A stretch of 64,000 nt of DNA from Streptomyces beigongshangae (GTDB lineage Bacteria; Actinomycetota; Actinomycetes; Streptomycetales; Streptomycetaceae), in the NCBI RefSeq assembly GCF_019710745.1, contig NZ_JAHKJW010000012.1, positions 94,179 to 158,178 on the forward strand, written 5' to 3'. The notes beneath the pieces are model-generated. The model worked only from the letters and a program-made list of their open reading frames with translations, was not told the DNA's origin and ran no database searches. This document shows, one piece after another, positions 50,513-58,637 of this stretch (positions are counted from its first letter, which is position 1; each line of letters starts with the position of its first letter). A program made the translations under genes and the position numbers.

Positions 50513-50764
50513 GTGCGGTTGAGGGTGGAGTTCACGACGGAGCCGTTCGACCTCGACGAGGTGCCGCCGCACGCGCTGGCCGCCCGCGAGGTCCTGGAGT
50601 CTGCCGAGCTGGACGCGGTGGAGGTCGGCCCGTTCGGCAACACCGCTGAGGGCGGGGCGGATCCGGTGCTCACGGCGGTCGACGCGCTGCTGCGCAATGC
50701 CCTGGACGCCGGCGCCACCCGGGTCTCCCTGCAGATCAACGTGATCGGGCAGGGGGAGCGGTGA
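50513..50764 (+). CDS. Small conserved-looking protein ahead of the urate genes
   Basis: An 83-aa protein (VEFTTEPFDLDEVPPHALAARE, then DAVEVGPFGNTAEGG, ALLRNALDAGATRVSLQINVI) of alternating alpha/beta pattern. I do not recognise a family with certainty; the layout recalls small ligand-sensing or thiamine-binding-like folds. The stop overlaps the GTG of the helix-turn-helix gene (GTGA), so the two are translationally coupled and may form a sensor-regulator pair. The start could be GTG 50513, TTG 50519 or GTG 50525; no strong ribosome site decides. Confidence 0.55.
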   Translation: MRLRVEFTTEPFDLDEVPPHALAAREVLESAELDAVEVGPFGNTAEGGADPVLTAVDALLRNALDAGATRVSLQINVIGQGER

Positions 50765-51129
50765 CCGAATCGGCGGAGGACCCCTTCATCTCGGCCGTCA
50801 AGCCGCTCGTCGACGCCATGGGTGCTGAGATGCTGTCGCCCGGCCAGGCCGGACCCGACGACGTCGTGCTCTCCTGGGAGGGCGCGGACGTCATGGCCGT
50901 CCGGCTGCCCCGGCTCGCCGACTCGCTGGACCGCATCCTGGCCGCCCTGGAACGCGAACACGGCAAGTCCCTGGCCGAGTTGGACCGCAAGGCCAAGCAG
51001 GAAGTCGTACGGATGCTCGAAGTGCGCGGAGCCTTCTCCGTGCGGCACGGCGTGGAGACCGTCGCGGTCGCCCTCGGGGTCAGCCGGTTCACCATCTACA
51101 ACTACCTGAACCGCGAGAAGGGCATCTGA
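50761..51129 (+). CDS. Helix-turn-helix regulator of the urate locus
   Basis: A 122-aa protein with a C-terminal helix-turn-helix (AVALGVSRFTIYNYLNREKG, about 99-118), similar to the Fis/PucR-type C-terminal DNA-binding helices. The N-terminal 90 residues are an acidic helical domain (SAVKPLVDAMGAE, MAVRLPRLADSLDRILAALERE). It stands 164 bases upstream of the ureidoimidazoline decarboxylase gene. An orthologous arrangement is usual in Streptomyces, so it is probably the local regulator of urate breakdown. It overlaps the preceding small gene by four bases. Confidence 0.75.
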   Translation: MTESAEDPFISAVKPLVDAMGAEMLSPGQAGPDDVVLSWEGADVMAVRLPRLADSLDRILAALEREHGKSLAELDRKAKQEVVRMLEVRGAFSVRHGVETVAVALGVSRFTIYNYLNREKGI

Positions 51130-51208
51130 GCGGCTGACAAGCGGCCGCAACTACGATTCCGTCCCCTTCCCTTCCCTTCCGTTCGCCGGGTCTGCCGCCC
51201 GGATTTTT

Positions 51209-51221
51209 CAACAAAGTGTTG
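51209..51221. promoter_or_regulatory. Palindrome CAACAAAGTGTTG in the urate operon promoter
   Basis: The arms CAACA and TGTTG flank AAG, inside TTTCAACAAAGTGTTGAC, about 75-85 bases upstream of the decarboxylase GTG. The TTGAC could also act as a -35 element. This is a likely operator for the urate operon regulator. Confidence 0.45.
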
Positions 51222-51293
51222 ACGCGGTGTTTCCGGGGGCGTTAGCTGACCGCAGCCGTCCAGCCGTCCAGCACAAGGCATCGGAGGCACCCC

Positions 51294-51812
51294 GTGACGT
51301 CGAGCACGACAACCGGCGGCCTCGCCCGGTTCAACGCTGTGGAGGAGCGCGCGGCCCACGCGGCCCTCCGCGAGCTGTGCACCTCGACGGCATGGGTGGG
51401 CGGACTGCTCGCCCGGCGCCCTTACGCCACCGCGGACGAACTCCTCGCGTGGAGCGACGCCGTCACGGCCGGCCTGACCGACGCCGACCTGGCGGAGGCG
51501 CTGGCCGGGCATCCGCCGATCGGACGGCCCGCGCCGGGCGACCCGGTCTCGTCCCGCGAACAGCGCGGCATGACGGACGTCCCTGCCGAACTCAGGGCGG
51601 AGACACTGCAGTTGAACCTGGAGTACCAGGAGAGGTTCGGCCATGTCTTCCTGATCTGCGCGACCGGCCTCACCGGCGAGCGGATGCGCGACGCGGTCAA
51701 GGAGCGGATCGGCAACACGCCGGAGCGGGAGCGGGAGATCGCGCGCACCGAACTGGGCAGGATCAACCGCATCCGGCTCGCCCGACTCGTCGAAGAGGAC
51801 GCCCCCGTATGA
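51294..51812 (+). CDS. 2-oxo-4-hydroxy-4-carboxy-5-ureidoimidazoline (OHCU) decarboxylase
   Basis: A 172-aa enzyme for the last step from urate to S-allantoin: decarboxylation of OHCU. Family motifs are present: FNAVEERAAHAALRELCTS near the N-terminus, HPPIG (the catalytic His), SREQRGM, and YQERFGHVFLICATG. The GTG start is preceded by GGAGG. Its stop overlaps the start of the hydroxyisourate hydrolase (ATGA), giving an operon decarboxylase, hydrolase, urate oxidase that covers the three steps from urate to allantoin. All key residues that I can check are kept. Confidence 0.95.
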   Translation: MTSSTTTGGLARFNAVEERAAHAALRELCTSTAWVGGLLARRPYATADELLAWSDAVTAGLTDADLAEALAGHPPIGRPAPGDPVSSREQRGMTDVPAELRAETLQLNLEYQERFGHVFLICATGLTGERMRDAVKERIGNTPEREREIARTELGRINRIRLARLVEEDAPV

Positions 51813-52258
51813 GCACCGACACCACCGCTTCCGTGTCCACGCACGTCCTGGACACCAGTGCGGGCCGTCCCGCCGCGGACGTCGCCGTCCGCCTCGCGGC
51901 CCGCGGTGGCGGGTCCGCCCGGGAGGGGCAGGGGGACGACTGGCAGGTGCTGGGCGGCTCCGCGACCGACGCGGAGGGGCGGTGCAAGGACCTGCCGGCC
52001 CTGCCGGAGGGCACCACGCACGTACGGCTCGACTTCGCCGTCGAGGCCTACTTCGGGGCGTACCACGAGGCGTACTTCGAGCAGGAGCGGGCCGCTGCGC
52101 GGCAGGACGGCCCCGCGCCCCGGGACAGCGGTGCCGCGCGGGCGTTCTTCCCCGAGGTGACGGTCACCTTCGCCGTCGGTCCCGGCGAGCATTACCACGT
52201 ACCGCTGCTGCTCAACCCGTTCGGCTACTCCGTATACCGAGGGAGCTGGCAGGCATGA
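51809..52258 (+). CDS. 5-Hydroxyisourate hydrolase (transthyretin-like)
   Basis: A 149-aa hydrolase opening 5-hydroxyisourate to OHCU. It has the transthyretin-related pattern: STHVLDTSAGRPA with the catalytic His near the N-terminus, FFPEVTVTF and HYHVPLLLNPFGYSVYRGS at the C-terminus, the last being the family YRGS signature. The middle carries an extra acidic stretch (YFEQERAAARQDGPAP) longer than in most homologues. It overlaps both neighbours by four bases (ATGA), tightly coupling it to the decarboxylase and urate oxidase. Confidence 0.95.
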   Translation: MSTDTTASVSTHVLDTSAGRPAADVAVRLAARGGGSAREGQGDDWQVLGGSATDAEGRCKDLPALPEGTTHVRLDFAVEAYFGAYHEAYFEQERAAARQDGPAPRDSGAARAFFPEVTVTFAVGPGEHYHVPLLLNPFGYSVYRGSWQA

Positions 52259-53280
52259 CCACTCCTTCCCGTCCCGCCCGCCCGGCGGTGCTGGCCCAGA
52301 ACCAGTACGGCAAGGCCGAGAGCCGCGTCGTCAGGATCACCCGCGACGGCGCCACCCACCACATCAAGGACCTGAACGTCTCCGTCGCCCTGAGCGGTGA
52401 CATGGAGGAGGCCCACTACTCGGGTTCCAACGCGAACGTCCTGCCGACGGACACCGCCAGGAACACGGTGTACGCCTTCGCCAAGGAGCACGGCATCGAG
52501 TCCGCCGAGCAGTTCGGCATCCACCTGGCCCGGCACTTCGTGACCTCGCAGGAGCCGATCAGGGCCGCGCGCGTCCGCATCGAGGAGTACGCCTGGGAGC
52601 GCATCGGAGCCTCCGGGACCGATACGGCATCCGTGGATACGGGAGATACGGGAGATACGGGATCCGCCGGCGCGGGATCCGCCGATGTCCGATCCGCCGG
52701 CGCGGAACCCACCCGCGCCGAGCGGCCGGAACACTCCTTCGTCCGCAAGGGCCGGGAGACCCGCCTGGCGCAGATCACGTACGACGGCTCCTCGTGGGAG
52801 GTCGTGTCCGGCCTTGAGGACCTGGTGGTGCTGAACTCGACGGACTCCGAGTTCCGGGGTTACGTCAAGGACGAGTACACGACGCTCGACGAGGCGTACG
52901 ACCGCGTCCTCGCCACCGAGGTCTCCGCACGCTGGCGGTTCGGCTGGACCGGCGGCGCACAGCGGATGCCCGACTGGGACACGTCGTACGAGCAGGTGCG
53001 CGGGCACCTGCTCCAGGCATTCGCGCGGACGTACTCGCTGTCGTTGCAGCAGACCCTGTACCGGATGGGGGCACGCGTCATCGAGCGCCGCGAGGAGATC
53101 GACGAGGTACGCCTCTCGCTGCCGAACAAGCACCACTTCCTCGTCGACCTGGCGCCCTTCGGCCTGGAGAACGACAACGAGGTGTACTTCGCCGCCGACC
53201 GGCCGTACGGCCTGATCGAGGCCACGGTCCTGCGGGACGGCCGCGAGGCGCGCATCCCGGTGGACCTCACCGGCCCCTGA
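52255..53280 (+). CDS. Urate oxidase (cofactor-independent), with an internal low-complexity insert
   Basis: A 341-aa uricase that oxidises urate to 5-hydroxyisourate with oxygen and no cofactor. Recognisable parts are the N-terminal strand ending NQYGKAESRVVRI, the site LPTDTARNTVYAFAKE with the catalytic Thr, and LPNKHHFLVDLAPFGLEN near the C-terminus. Family members are usually near 300 aa; the extra length is a Gly/Ala/Ser/Asp-rich run at residues about 125-160 (SVDTGDTGDTGSAG onwards), encoded by short DNA repeats at about 52629-52705 and lying between the two tunnelling-fold halves. It is probably a tolerated surface loop. It is the last gene of the three-step urate operon. Confidence 0.95.
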   Translation: MTTPSRPARPAVLAQNQYGKAESRVVRITRDGATHHIKDLNVSVALSGDMEEAHYSGSNANVLPTDTARNTVYAFAKEHGIESAEQFGIHLARHFVTSQEPIRAARVRIEEYAWERIGASGTDTASVDTGDTGDTGSAGAGSADVRSAGAEPTRAERPEHSFVRKGRETRLAQITYDGSSWEVVSGLEDLVVLNSTDSEFRGYVKDEYTTLDEAYDRVLATEVSARWRFGWTGGAQRMPDWDTSYEQVRGHLLQAFARTYSLSLQQTLYRMGARVIERREEIDEVRLSLPNKHHFLVDLAPFGLENDNEVYFAADRPYGLIEATVLRDGREARIPVDLTGP

Positions 53281-53388
53281 ACCGGCGTCCGAACCGGCCT
53301 CTGACGATCTCCGGCGCACTGCCTCCGCACGGCTCCGCCGCAGGGCTTCCGCCGCACGGCTCCCCCTCCGACAGCAGAAGGACGAACC

Positions 53389-54786
53389 ATGGCCGCAGAC
53401 CGACGCCTCGTCGCAGACCGACGCATCGTCATAGAGAACTGCTCGGTGGCGACCGTGGACGCGGACGACACCGAGTACAGCCCGGGCCACCTCGTCCTGG
53501 CGGGCGACCGCATAGAGTCGCTCGGCCCGGGCCGGGCCCCCGAGGGCCTGGCGGACGTCGTACGCCGGATCGACGCGACCGGCCACCTCGTCACCCCGGG
53601 CCTGGTCAACACCCACCACCACTTCTACCAGTGGCTCACCCGCGGCCTCGCCACGGACCACAACCTCTTCGACTGGCTCACCGCCCTGTACCCGACCTGG
53701 GCGCGCATCGACGAGCGGATGACCTACGCGGCGGCCCAGGGCTCCCTCGGCGTGCTGGCCCGCGGCGGGGTCACCACCGCCGTGGACCACCACTACGTCT
53801 TCCCGAAGGGTTCCGGCGACCTGTCGGGCCCGATCATCCGCGCCGCACGGGAGACGGGCGTCCGCTTCACCCTGGCCCGCGGCTCCATGGACCGCGGCGA
53901 GAAGGACGGCGGACTGCCGCCGGACTTCGCCGTCGAGACCCTCGAAGACGCCCTCGCCGCCACCGGGGCGACCGTCGACGAACACCACGACGCCTCCTTC
54001 GGCGCCATGACCCAGGTGGCCGTGGCCCCCTGCTCACCGTTCTCCGTGTCGACCGAACTCATGAAGCGGGCAGCCGAGTTGGCCCGGCACAAGGGCGTAC
54101 GGCTGCACACCCACGGCTCGGAGACGGTCGAGGAGGAGCAGTTCTGCGAGGAACTGTTCGGCATGGGCCCGACCGACTACTTCGCGTCGACCGGCTGGCT
54201 CGGCGAGGACGTGTGGATGGCGCACTGCGTCCACATGGACGACTCCGACATCGCCGCCTTCGCCCGTACGGGCACGGGGGTGGCCCACTGCCCCTCCTCC
54301 AACGCGCGGCTGGCGGCCGGGATCGCACGCGTCCCGGACCTGCTCGCGGCCGGCGTCCCGGTCGGCCTGGGTGTTGACGGCGCGGCGTCGAACGAGTCCG
54401 GCGAACTGCACACCGAACTGCGCAACGCGCTGCTCGTCAACCGCCTCGGCGCCCACCGCGAGGCCGCGCTGACCGCCCGCCAGGCGCTGCGGCTCGGCAC
54501 GTACGGCGGAGCCCGGGTCCTCGGCCGGGCGGCGGAGATCGGCTCCCTGGAACCGGGCAAGCTCGCCGACCTGGTGCTGTGGAAGCTGGACACCCTGGCC
54601 CACGCGTCGATCGCCGATCCGGTGGCCGCCCTCGTCCTCGGCGCCGCCGCGCCGGTCACCGCCTCCTTCGTGAACGGTGTGCAGATCGTCGAGGACGGCC
54701 GTCTGCTGCACGTCGACGAGGACGCCGTCGCCCGCTCCACGCGGGACGAGGCCCGGCGCCTCGCGCGGATCGCCGCGCGGGCCTGA
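53389..54786 (+). CDS. 8-Oxoguanine deaminase (amidohydrolase family)
   Basis: A 465-aa metal-dependent amidohydrolase that would deaminate 8-oxoguanine to urate, feeding the operon just upstream. Metal and substrate motifs are present: NTHHHFYQWLTRG (metal His pair), HTHGSETVEEEQFCEE, MAHCVHMDD, and GVDGAASNESG with the late metal Asp. The start MAADRRLVADRRIVIENC follows AAGGACGAACC. A 108-base gap separates it from the urate oxidase stop, so it may share or add a promoter. Guanine or related amidohydrolase activity is the main alternative. Confidence 0.9.
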   Translation: MAADRRLVADRRIVIENCSVATVDADDTEYSPGHLVLAGDRIESLGPGRAPEGLADVVRRIDATGHLVTPGLVNTHHHFYQWLTRGLATDHNLFDWLTALYPTWARIDERMTYAAAQGSLGVLARGGVTTAVDHHYVFPKGSGDLSGPIIRAARETGVRFTLARGSMDRGEKDGGLPPDFAVETLEDALAATGATVDEHHDASFGAMTQVAVAPCSPFSVSTELMKRAAELARHKGVRLHTHGSETVEEEQFCEELFGMGPTDYFASTGWLGEDVWMAHCVHMDDSDIAAFARTGTGVAHCPSSNARLAAGIARVPDLLAAGVPVGLGVDGAASNESGELHTELRNALLVNRLGAHREAALTARQALRLGTYGGARVLGRAAEIGSLEPGKLADLVLWKLDTLAHASIADPVAALVLGAAAPVTASFVNGVQIVEDGRLLHVDEDAVARSTRDEARRLARIAARA

Positions 54787-54814
54787 CCCCGCCCCACCGG
54801 GAACTCCGGCCTGC

Positions 54815-54878
54815 CGGTCGTTCGGTGCTCCGGTCGTTCGGTGCTCCGGCCGTTCGGTGCTCCGGCCGCTCGGGCGTC
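54815..54878. repeat. 16-bp tandem repeat, four copies
   Basis: The unit CGGTCGTTCGGTGCTC is repeated at 54815, 54831, 54847 (one change) and 54863 (several changes), between the convergent deaminase and chitosanase genes. It is a small intergenic minisatellite with no evident function. Confidence 0.85.
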
Positions 54879-54893
54879 CGGACGGCGGTGTCC

Positions 54894-55712
54894 TCAGCCG
54901 ATGTGGTAACTGTCCCCGTAGACCTGCCAGTCCAGCGGCGGGTCCAGGTTCAGGTTGCGGTTCCTGAGGAAGACCCGCTGGGCGGTGTCCACGCGCGTGG
55001 TGTCCTCGTGGGCGGCCTCCTGCTTCATCGCCCAGACGCGGGCGTCCAGGAAGGCGTGCAGGTACGTCACCTCGTCGCCGCCCTGGGCCGGGGGCCTGGC
55101 CCGGTCCAGCGCCAGCCCGCGGATGCTGCCGAAACTCGTGCGGTCGCCGCCGTCGCCGTGCATGACGACGGCGTCGTAGTACGCGAACTGGCCGAGCGTG
55201 CCGAGGCCGTCCGCCTTGCCCCGCCGCACGGCGGGGTCGAAGTAGACGCGGTCGCGCTCGTCGTTCTGGGCCTGTTCGAAGGCATTGTCCCGGGCGGCTC
55301 GGCGCCAGGCGTCCGGGTAGCCGGGGTCGAGACCCTCGTGCGAGTCGGTGCCGTCGACGCGGCGCAGGGCGGGCAGGTAGCCGGCCAGCGCGTTGCCGGG
55401 CCGGCGCCGGGTGTACAGCTCGACCAGGTCGAGCATGTCGCCCGTGCCCGAGCAGAACCCGATGATGCCGGCGGTGTACCCGCGGCCGTCGCGGATGTCC
55501 TCGATGTACCCGTACTGGGCCTTCCAGTCCAGCGAGGAGTTCTCCGCACTGGAGACGAGCTTCATGGCGATCTCCTTCTTCGCCGGGTCGTCGAGCCCGG
55601 TGGCCGCGGCGTTCGCGGGGCCGGCGGCCGCAACGGCGGGTCCTGCCACCAGGGATGCTCCGATCAGCGCGAGGAGGGTGCGGCGCGAGGAGCGTACGTG
55701 GGGGGTGTGCAC
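54894..55712 (-). CDS. csn: Secreted chitosanase, glycoside hydrolase family 46
   Basis: A 272-aa exported enzyme that cuts chitosan. A twin-arginine-like signal (SSRRTLLALIGASLVAGPAVAAAG, residues about 8-31) precedes the mature domain. The GH46 catalytic region is clear: KKEIAMKLVSSAENSSLDW with the general-acid Glu, and YIEDIRDGRGYTAG with the Asp; GFCSGTGDML and the C-terminal DTTRVDTAQRVFLRNRNLNL follow. Length and order match Streptomyces enzymes. A CsnR-type operator 50 bases upstream of the start suggests repression by the ROK protein CsnR, relieved by chitosan oligomers. Confidence 0.95.
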   Translation of the reverse strand: MHTPHVRSSRRTLLALIGASLVAGPAVAAAGPANAAATGLDDPAKKEIAMKLVSSAENSSLDWKAQYGYIEDIRDGRGYTAGIIGFCSGTGDMLDLVELYTRRRPGNALAGYLPALRRVDGTDSHEGLDPGYPDAWRRAARDNAFEQAQNDERDRVYFDPAVRRGKADGLGTLGQFAYYDAVVMHGDGGDRTSFGSIRGLALDRARPPAQGGDEVTYLHAFLDARVWAMKQEAAHEDTTRVDTAQRVFLRNRNLNLDPPLDWQVYGDSYHIG

Positions 55713-55761
55713 GGGACCTCCAGTGGGGTGGATGTCGTTCTTCCGTACCGTCGTCCGTACT

Positions 55762-55780
55762 GTTAGGAAAGTTTCCTACC
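55762..55780. promoter_or_regulatory. CsnR-type operator
   Basis: GTTAGGAAAGTTTCCTACC is a near-perfect palindrome (arms TAGGAAA / TTTCCTA) that matches the operator known upstream of Streptomyces chitosanase genes. It lies 50 bases before the chitosanase start. The rest of the 55713-56030 intergenic region shows no gene. Confidence 0.75.
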
Positions 55781-56030
55781 AGAGATCGCGGGTCGCGTAC
55801 ACCCGTTCCTCGCACACACCCGTCCCTCGCGTGTGCCGTTCGCGGCGTGTGACGGATGGGGCGTGAGGTACTTTTCGGCAATAGAAGACAATGGCGGAAT
55901 TAGCACTCCTATGCGGGAACTATCGCCCATGCGTGGTGCGTTGCAGAGGTACAAGGTCATATGGGGATGACCTCTCCGCGACCGGTGGGGACCGGCCGCG
56001 GGGCACGGGGGACGAGAAACGGAGCACATC

Positions 56031-57737
56031 GTGCACCGACACCATCGCGAGACCTACTACGTCGTCGACGAGGGCCGGATCCTGGAGTTCGAGAAGGGGC
56101 GGTCGGTCGCGCGCGTACCGACCGCGGCCGAGCAGCAACTGGCCTTCCGCTTCTCCAGGTTGAGCAAGGACAAGGGCGTACAGCTCGACGAGGGCCTGCG
56201 CGCCCGGCTCGCCGAGGCCATGACCGCCGTAGGACAGGGCGGGGACGACCCGGACTCGGGCCCGCCCGGTACCCCGGTGCCGGCGGGCTTCACCTATCTC
56301 GGGCAGTTCGTCGACCATGACCTGACTCTCGACAGGACACGGGTCGGCCTGGGCGAACCGGTCCCGGTCGAGGAGCTGTTGCAGGGGCGCAGCCCCGCCC
56401 TCGACCTCGACTCGCTGTACGGCATGGGCCCGGACCACGCCGGCAGCGCGCGCTTCTACGAGCCCGACGGCCACCTCAAGACGGGTACGTCGCTGGGATC
56501 GGACTTCCCGTCGGATGTCCCGCCCGTCAAGATCGACCAGGAGGGGTTCGACCTCCCCCGGGCGGGGGAGACCGCGGGCGGCACCCGCGCCGACCGGCGG
56601 GCCCCGCTGATCCCGGACCCGCGCAACGACGAGAACCTCGCCGTCGGCCAGCTGCACCTGGCCTTCATCCGCTTCCACAACCGCGTCGTCGACCGGCTGG
56701 CCGAGCGCGGGGTGCCCGAGTCCCGCCTCTTCCGCGCCGCCCGCGACACCGTGGTCAAGCACTACCAGTGGATGCTGCGCACGGACTTCCTGCCGCGGAT
56801 CGTCGACCCGGAGATCGTCGAGAGCGTTTTCACCCGCGGCCGCCGGCACTTCGAGGTGCCGGGGCGGTCCCGGCCGGGCGACCTGCCGACGATGCCCATC
56901 GAGTTCTCCGTCGCCGCCTACCGGTTCGGGCACAGCATGGTGCGGACCACCTACCAGTGGAACAGGGTCTTCCGTACCGGGGGACGGGGCGGGCCCGCCA
57001 CGCTCGGTCTGCTGTTCCGGTTCAGCGGCACGGCGGGCAACCTCACTCCGGGGAACCCGGACGACCCGAACGACCTGAGCGACCTCGACGACCCGAACGC
57101 GGGGGCCAACCTGCGGCTGCCCAGCAACTGGATCGCCGACTTCCGCAGGCTCTTCGACTTCGGCGAGGCGGGCCGGGACGATCTCGTCGTGCCCGAGGCC
57201 GAGTTCAACCGCGCCAAGCGCATCGACACCCTGCTCGTCGACCCGCTGGCCGCGCTGCCCACCGGCACGTTCGACGGCCGCGGTCGTCCCGCCCCGCCGC
57301 CGGTCCAGCGCAATCTCGCGTTCCGCAACCTCACCCGGGCAGCCATGGTCGAGCTGGCCACCGGGCCGCAACTGGCCGCGCAGATGCGTGTCGCGCCGCT
57401 GACCGAGGACCAGATCCTGCGGGGCGCCGGCGGCGCCGTGCTCGACGGGCTGACCGCCGAGGAGCGCAGGCTCCTGGTGGCGCACACCCCGCTGTGGTTC
57501 TACGTCCTGCGCGAGGCCGAGGTGAACGAGCGCCACCCCGGCCGGCTCACCGGTGTGGGCGGCAGGCTCGTAGCCGAGGTCTTCCACCGCGCGATGGAGG
57601 GCAGCCGCACGTCGATCGTGAAGCACCCGGGGTGGCGCCCGAGCCTTCCCTCCCATCGCAGGGGCGCGTTCACGATGACGGACCTGCTGCTCTTCGCCTT
57701 CGAGAACGACGCCGATCTGCTGAACCCGCTGGGGTGA
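56031..57737 (+). CDS. Heme peroxidase of the animal (cyclooxygenase-peroxidase) superfamily
   Basis: A 568-aa bacterial member of the animal-type heme peroxidase superfamily. The distal-side motif FTYLGQFVDHDLTLD holds the heme His; RAPLIPDPRNDENLAVGQLH with FIRFHNRVVDRL follows; EFSVAAYRFGHSMVR holds the proximal His. No signal peptide is seen, so it is probably cytoplasmic. Bacterial members oxidise halides, phenols or fatty acids; the substrate here is unknown. The start is GTG 56031, with GGAG 10 bases before it. A GC-rich hairpin follows the stop. It stands alone, with neighbours in the opposite orientation. Confidence 0.9.
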   Translation: MHRHHRETYYVVDEGRILEFEKGRSVARVPTAAEQQLAFRFSRLSKDKGVQLDEGLRARLAEAMTAVGQGGDDPDSGPPGTPVPAGFTYLGQFVDHDLTLDRTRVGLGEPVPVEELLQGRSPALDLDSLYGMGPDHAGSARFYEPDGHLKTGTSLGSDFPSDVPPVKIDQEGFDLPRAGETAGGTRADRRAPLIPDPRNDENLAVGQLHLAFIRFHNRVVDRLAERGVPESRLFRAARDTVVKHYQWMLRTDFLPRIVDPEIVESVFTRGRRHFEVPGRSRPGDLPTMPIEFSVAAYRFGHSMVRTTYQWNRVFRTGGRGGPATLGLLFRFSGTAGNLTPGNPDDPNDLSDLDDPNAGANLRLPSNWIADFRRLFDFGEAGRDDLVVPEAEFNRAKRIDTLLVDPLAALPTGTFDGRGRPAPPPVQRNLAFRNLTRAAMVELATGPQLAAQMRVAPLTEDQILRGAGGAVLDGLTAEERRLLVAHTPLWFYVLREAEVNERHPGRLTGVGGRLVAEVFHRAMEGSRTSIVKHPGWRPSLPSHRRGAFTMTDLLLFAFENDADLLNPLG

Positions 57738-57741
57738 GTCC

Positions 57742-57779
57742 CGCCCGGCCCGCCCCGCCCCACCCGGGCGGGCCGGGCG
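57742..57779. terminator. Terminator hairpin after the peroxidase gene
   Basis: A 13-bp perfect stem (57742-57754 with 57767-57779) with a 12-base loop begins five bases after the peroxidase stop. The next gene converges on it. Confidence 0.75.
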
Positions 57780-57826
57780 CGGGCCGGGCGCGGCTCCCTC
57801 CTCGTGCGATGCGGCGCCGCGGGCCC

Positions 57827-58492
57827 TCACACCCGCCGGGGCGAAGCCAGCAGGTACCGCGCCCCCGAGCGCGGCTCCGTGTGCTCGCCGACCTGCCAGC
57901 CCGCCTCCTCCAGCGTCGCCGCGCACTCCCTCAGCGCCTCCGCGTCCGGCTCGCGCACGGCGACGGCCTCCGGCTGGGGCGTCGCACGCACCCGGTACCC
58001 CGCGGCACCGGCGCCGGCTCCCGCCGGACGGCGCCCCGCCGCCTCCAGCGCCAGAGCCGCCGCCTGCACCAGATGCGTACGCTCCCACGCGCAGGGCCGG
58101 TCCACGGCGCCGCCCGTGTTGGTCATCCGCCGCAGCTCCAGCAGCCCCTGCCAGGCGCTGCGCACCTCCCGCGTGCGCGAGGCCCCGTCGGCGGCGGCCT
58201 CCTCGCCGCCGACCCGCGCGGCGAACACCCCGGAGGTGTCACGGACGGCGGCGGGGGGACCGGGGAACGCGGAGGCGGCTCCCGCGGCATCCTCCGGCCC
58301 GTCCGGCGTCCCCTCGCGCACCCGGTGGCCCGCCGGAGTGAGGAAGTGGTCGTGCGGCGGACGCGGATGCCGGAAGGCCAGACCGTGCCGTACCAGCGCC
58401 GCGAGCTGGCTCTGCGCGCCCCTGAGGCGCCCCGTCACGGGTTCGGCGGCGTCGATGACGCGCCGCTGTGCGGCGGTCGGCGGTCGGGTCAC
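57827..58492 (-). CDS. Uncharacterised protein
   Basis: A 221-aa protein I do not recognise. It is Ala/Arg-rich with few hydrophobic stretches, so soluble; TAAQRRVIDAAEPVTGRLRGAQ near the N-terminus and REPDAEALRECAATLEEAGWQVGEHTE near the C-terminus look like folded helices with a final beta-alpha unit, while the middle (about 60-120) is probably disordered. The start is taken as GTG 58492 because the sequence upstream becomes low complexity. It stands alone between the peroxidase and aminotransferase genes. Confidence 0.6.
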   Translation of the reverse strand: MTRPPTAAQRRVIDAAEPVTGRLRGAQSQLAALVRHGLAFRHPRPPHDHFLTPAGHRVREGTPDGPEDAAGAASAFPGPPAAVRDTSGVFAARVGGEEAAADGASRTREVRSAWQGLLELRRMTNTGGAVDRPCAWERTHLVQAAALALEAAGRRPAGAGAGAAGYRVRATPQPEAVAVREPDAEALRECAATLEEAGWQVGEHTEPRSGARYLLASPRRV

Positions 58493-58637
58493 GGGGCGCT
58501 CCTTCCTCCGGGTTCGGGTTCCTCCGGGGCTCCTCCCGGGCCACGGCGGACCCGGCCCCGCTGCCCGCAGGCGGCGACGGCGACCGGCGGACCCGTTCAC
58601 CGAAGACTACGGCCCGGGTCCGACATCCCCTCGCCGC

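Noticed and set aside
54815-54878. CRISPR array
   Set aside because: The repeats are only 16 bp and directly abut without spacers.
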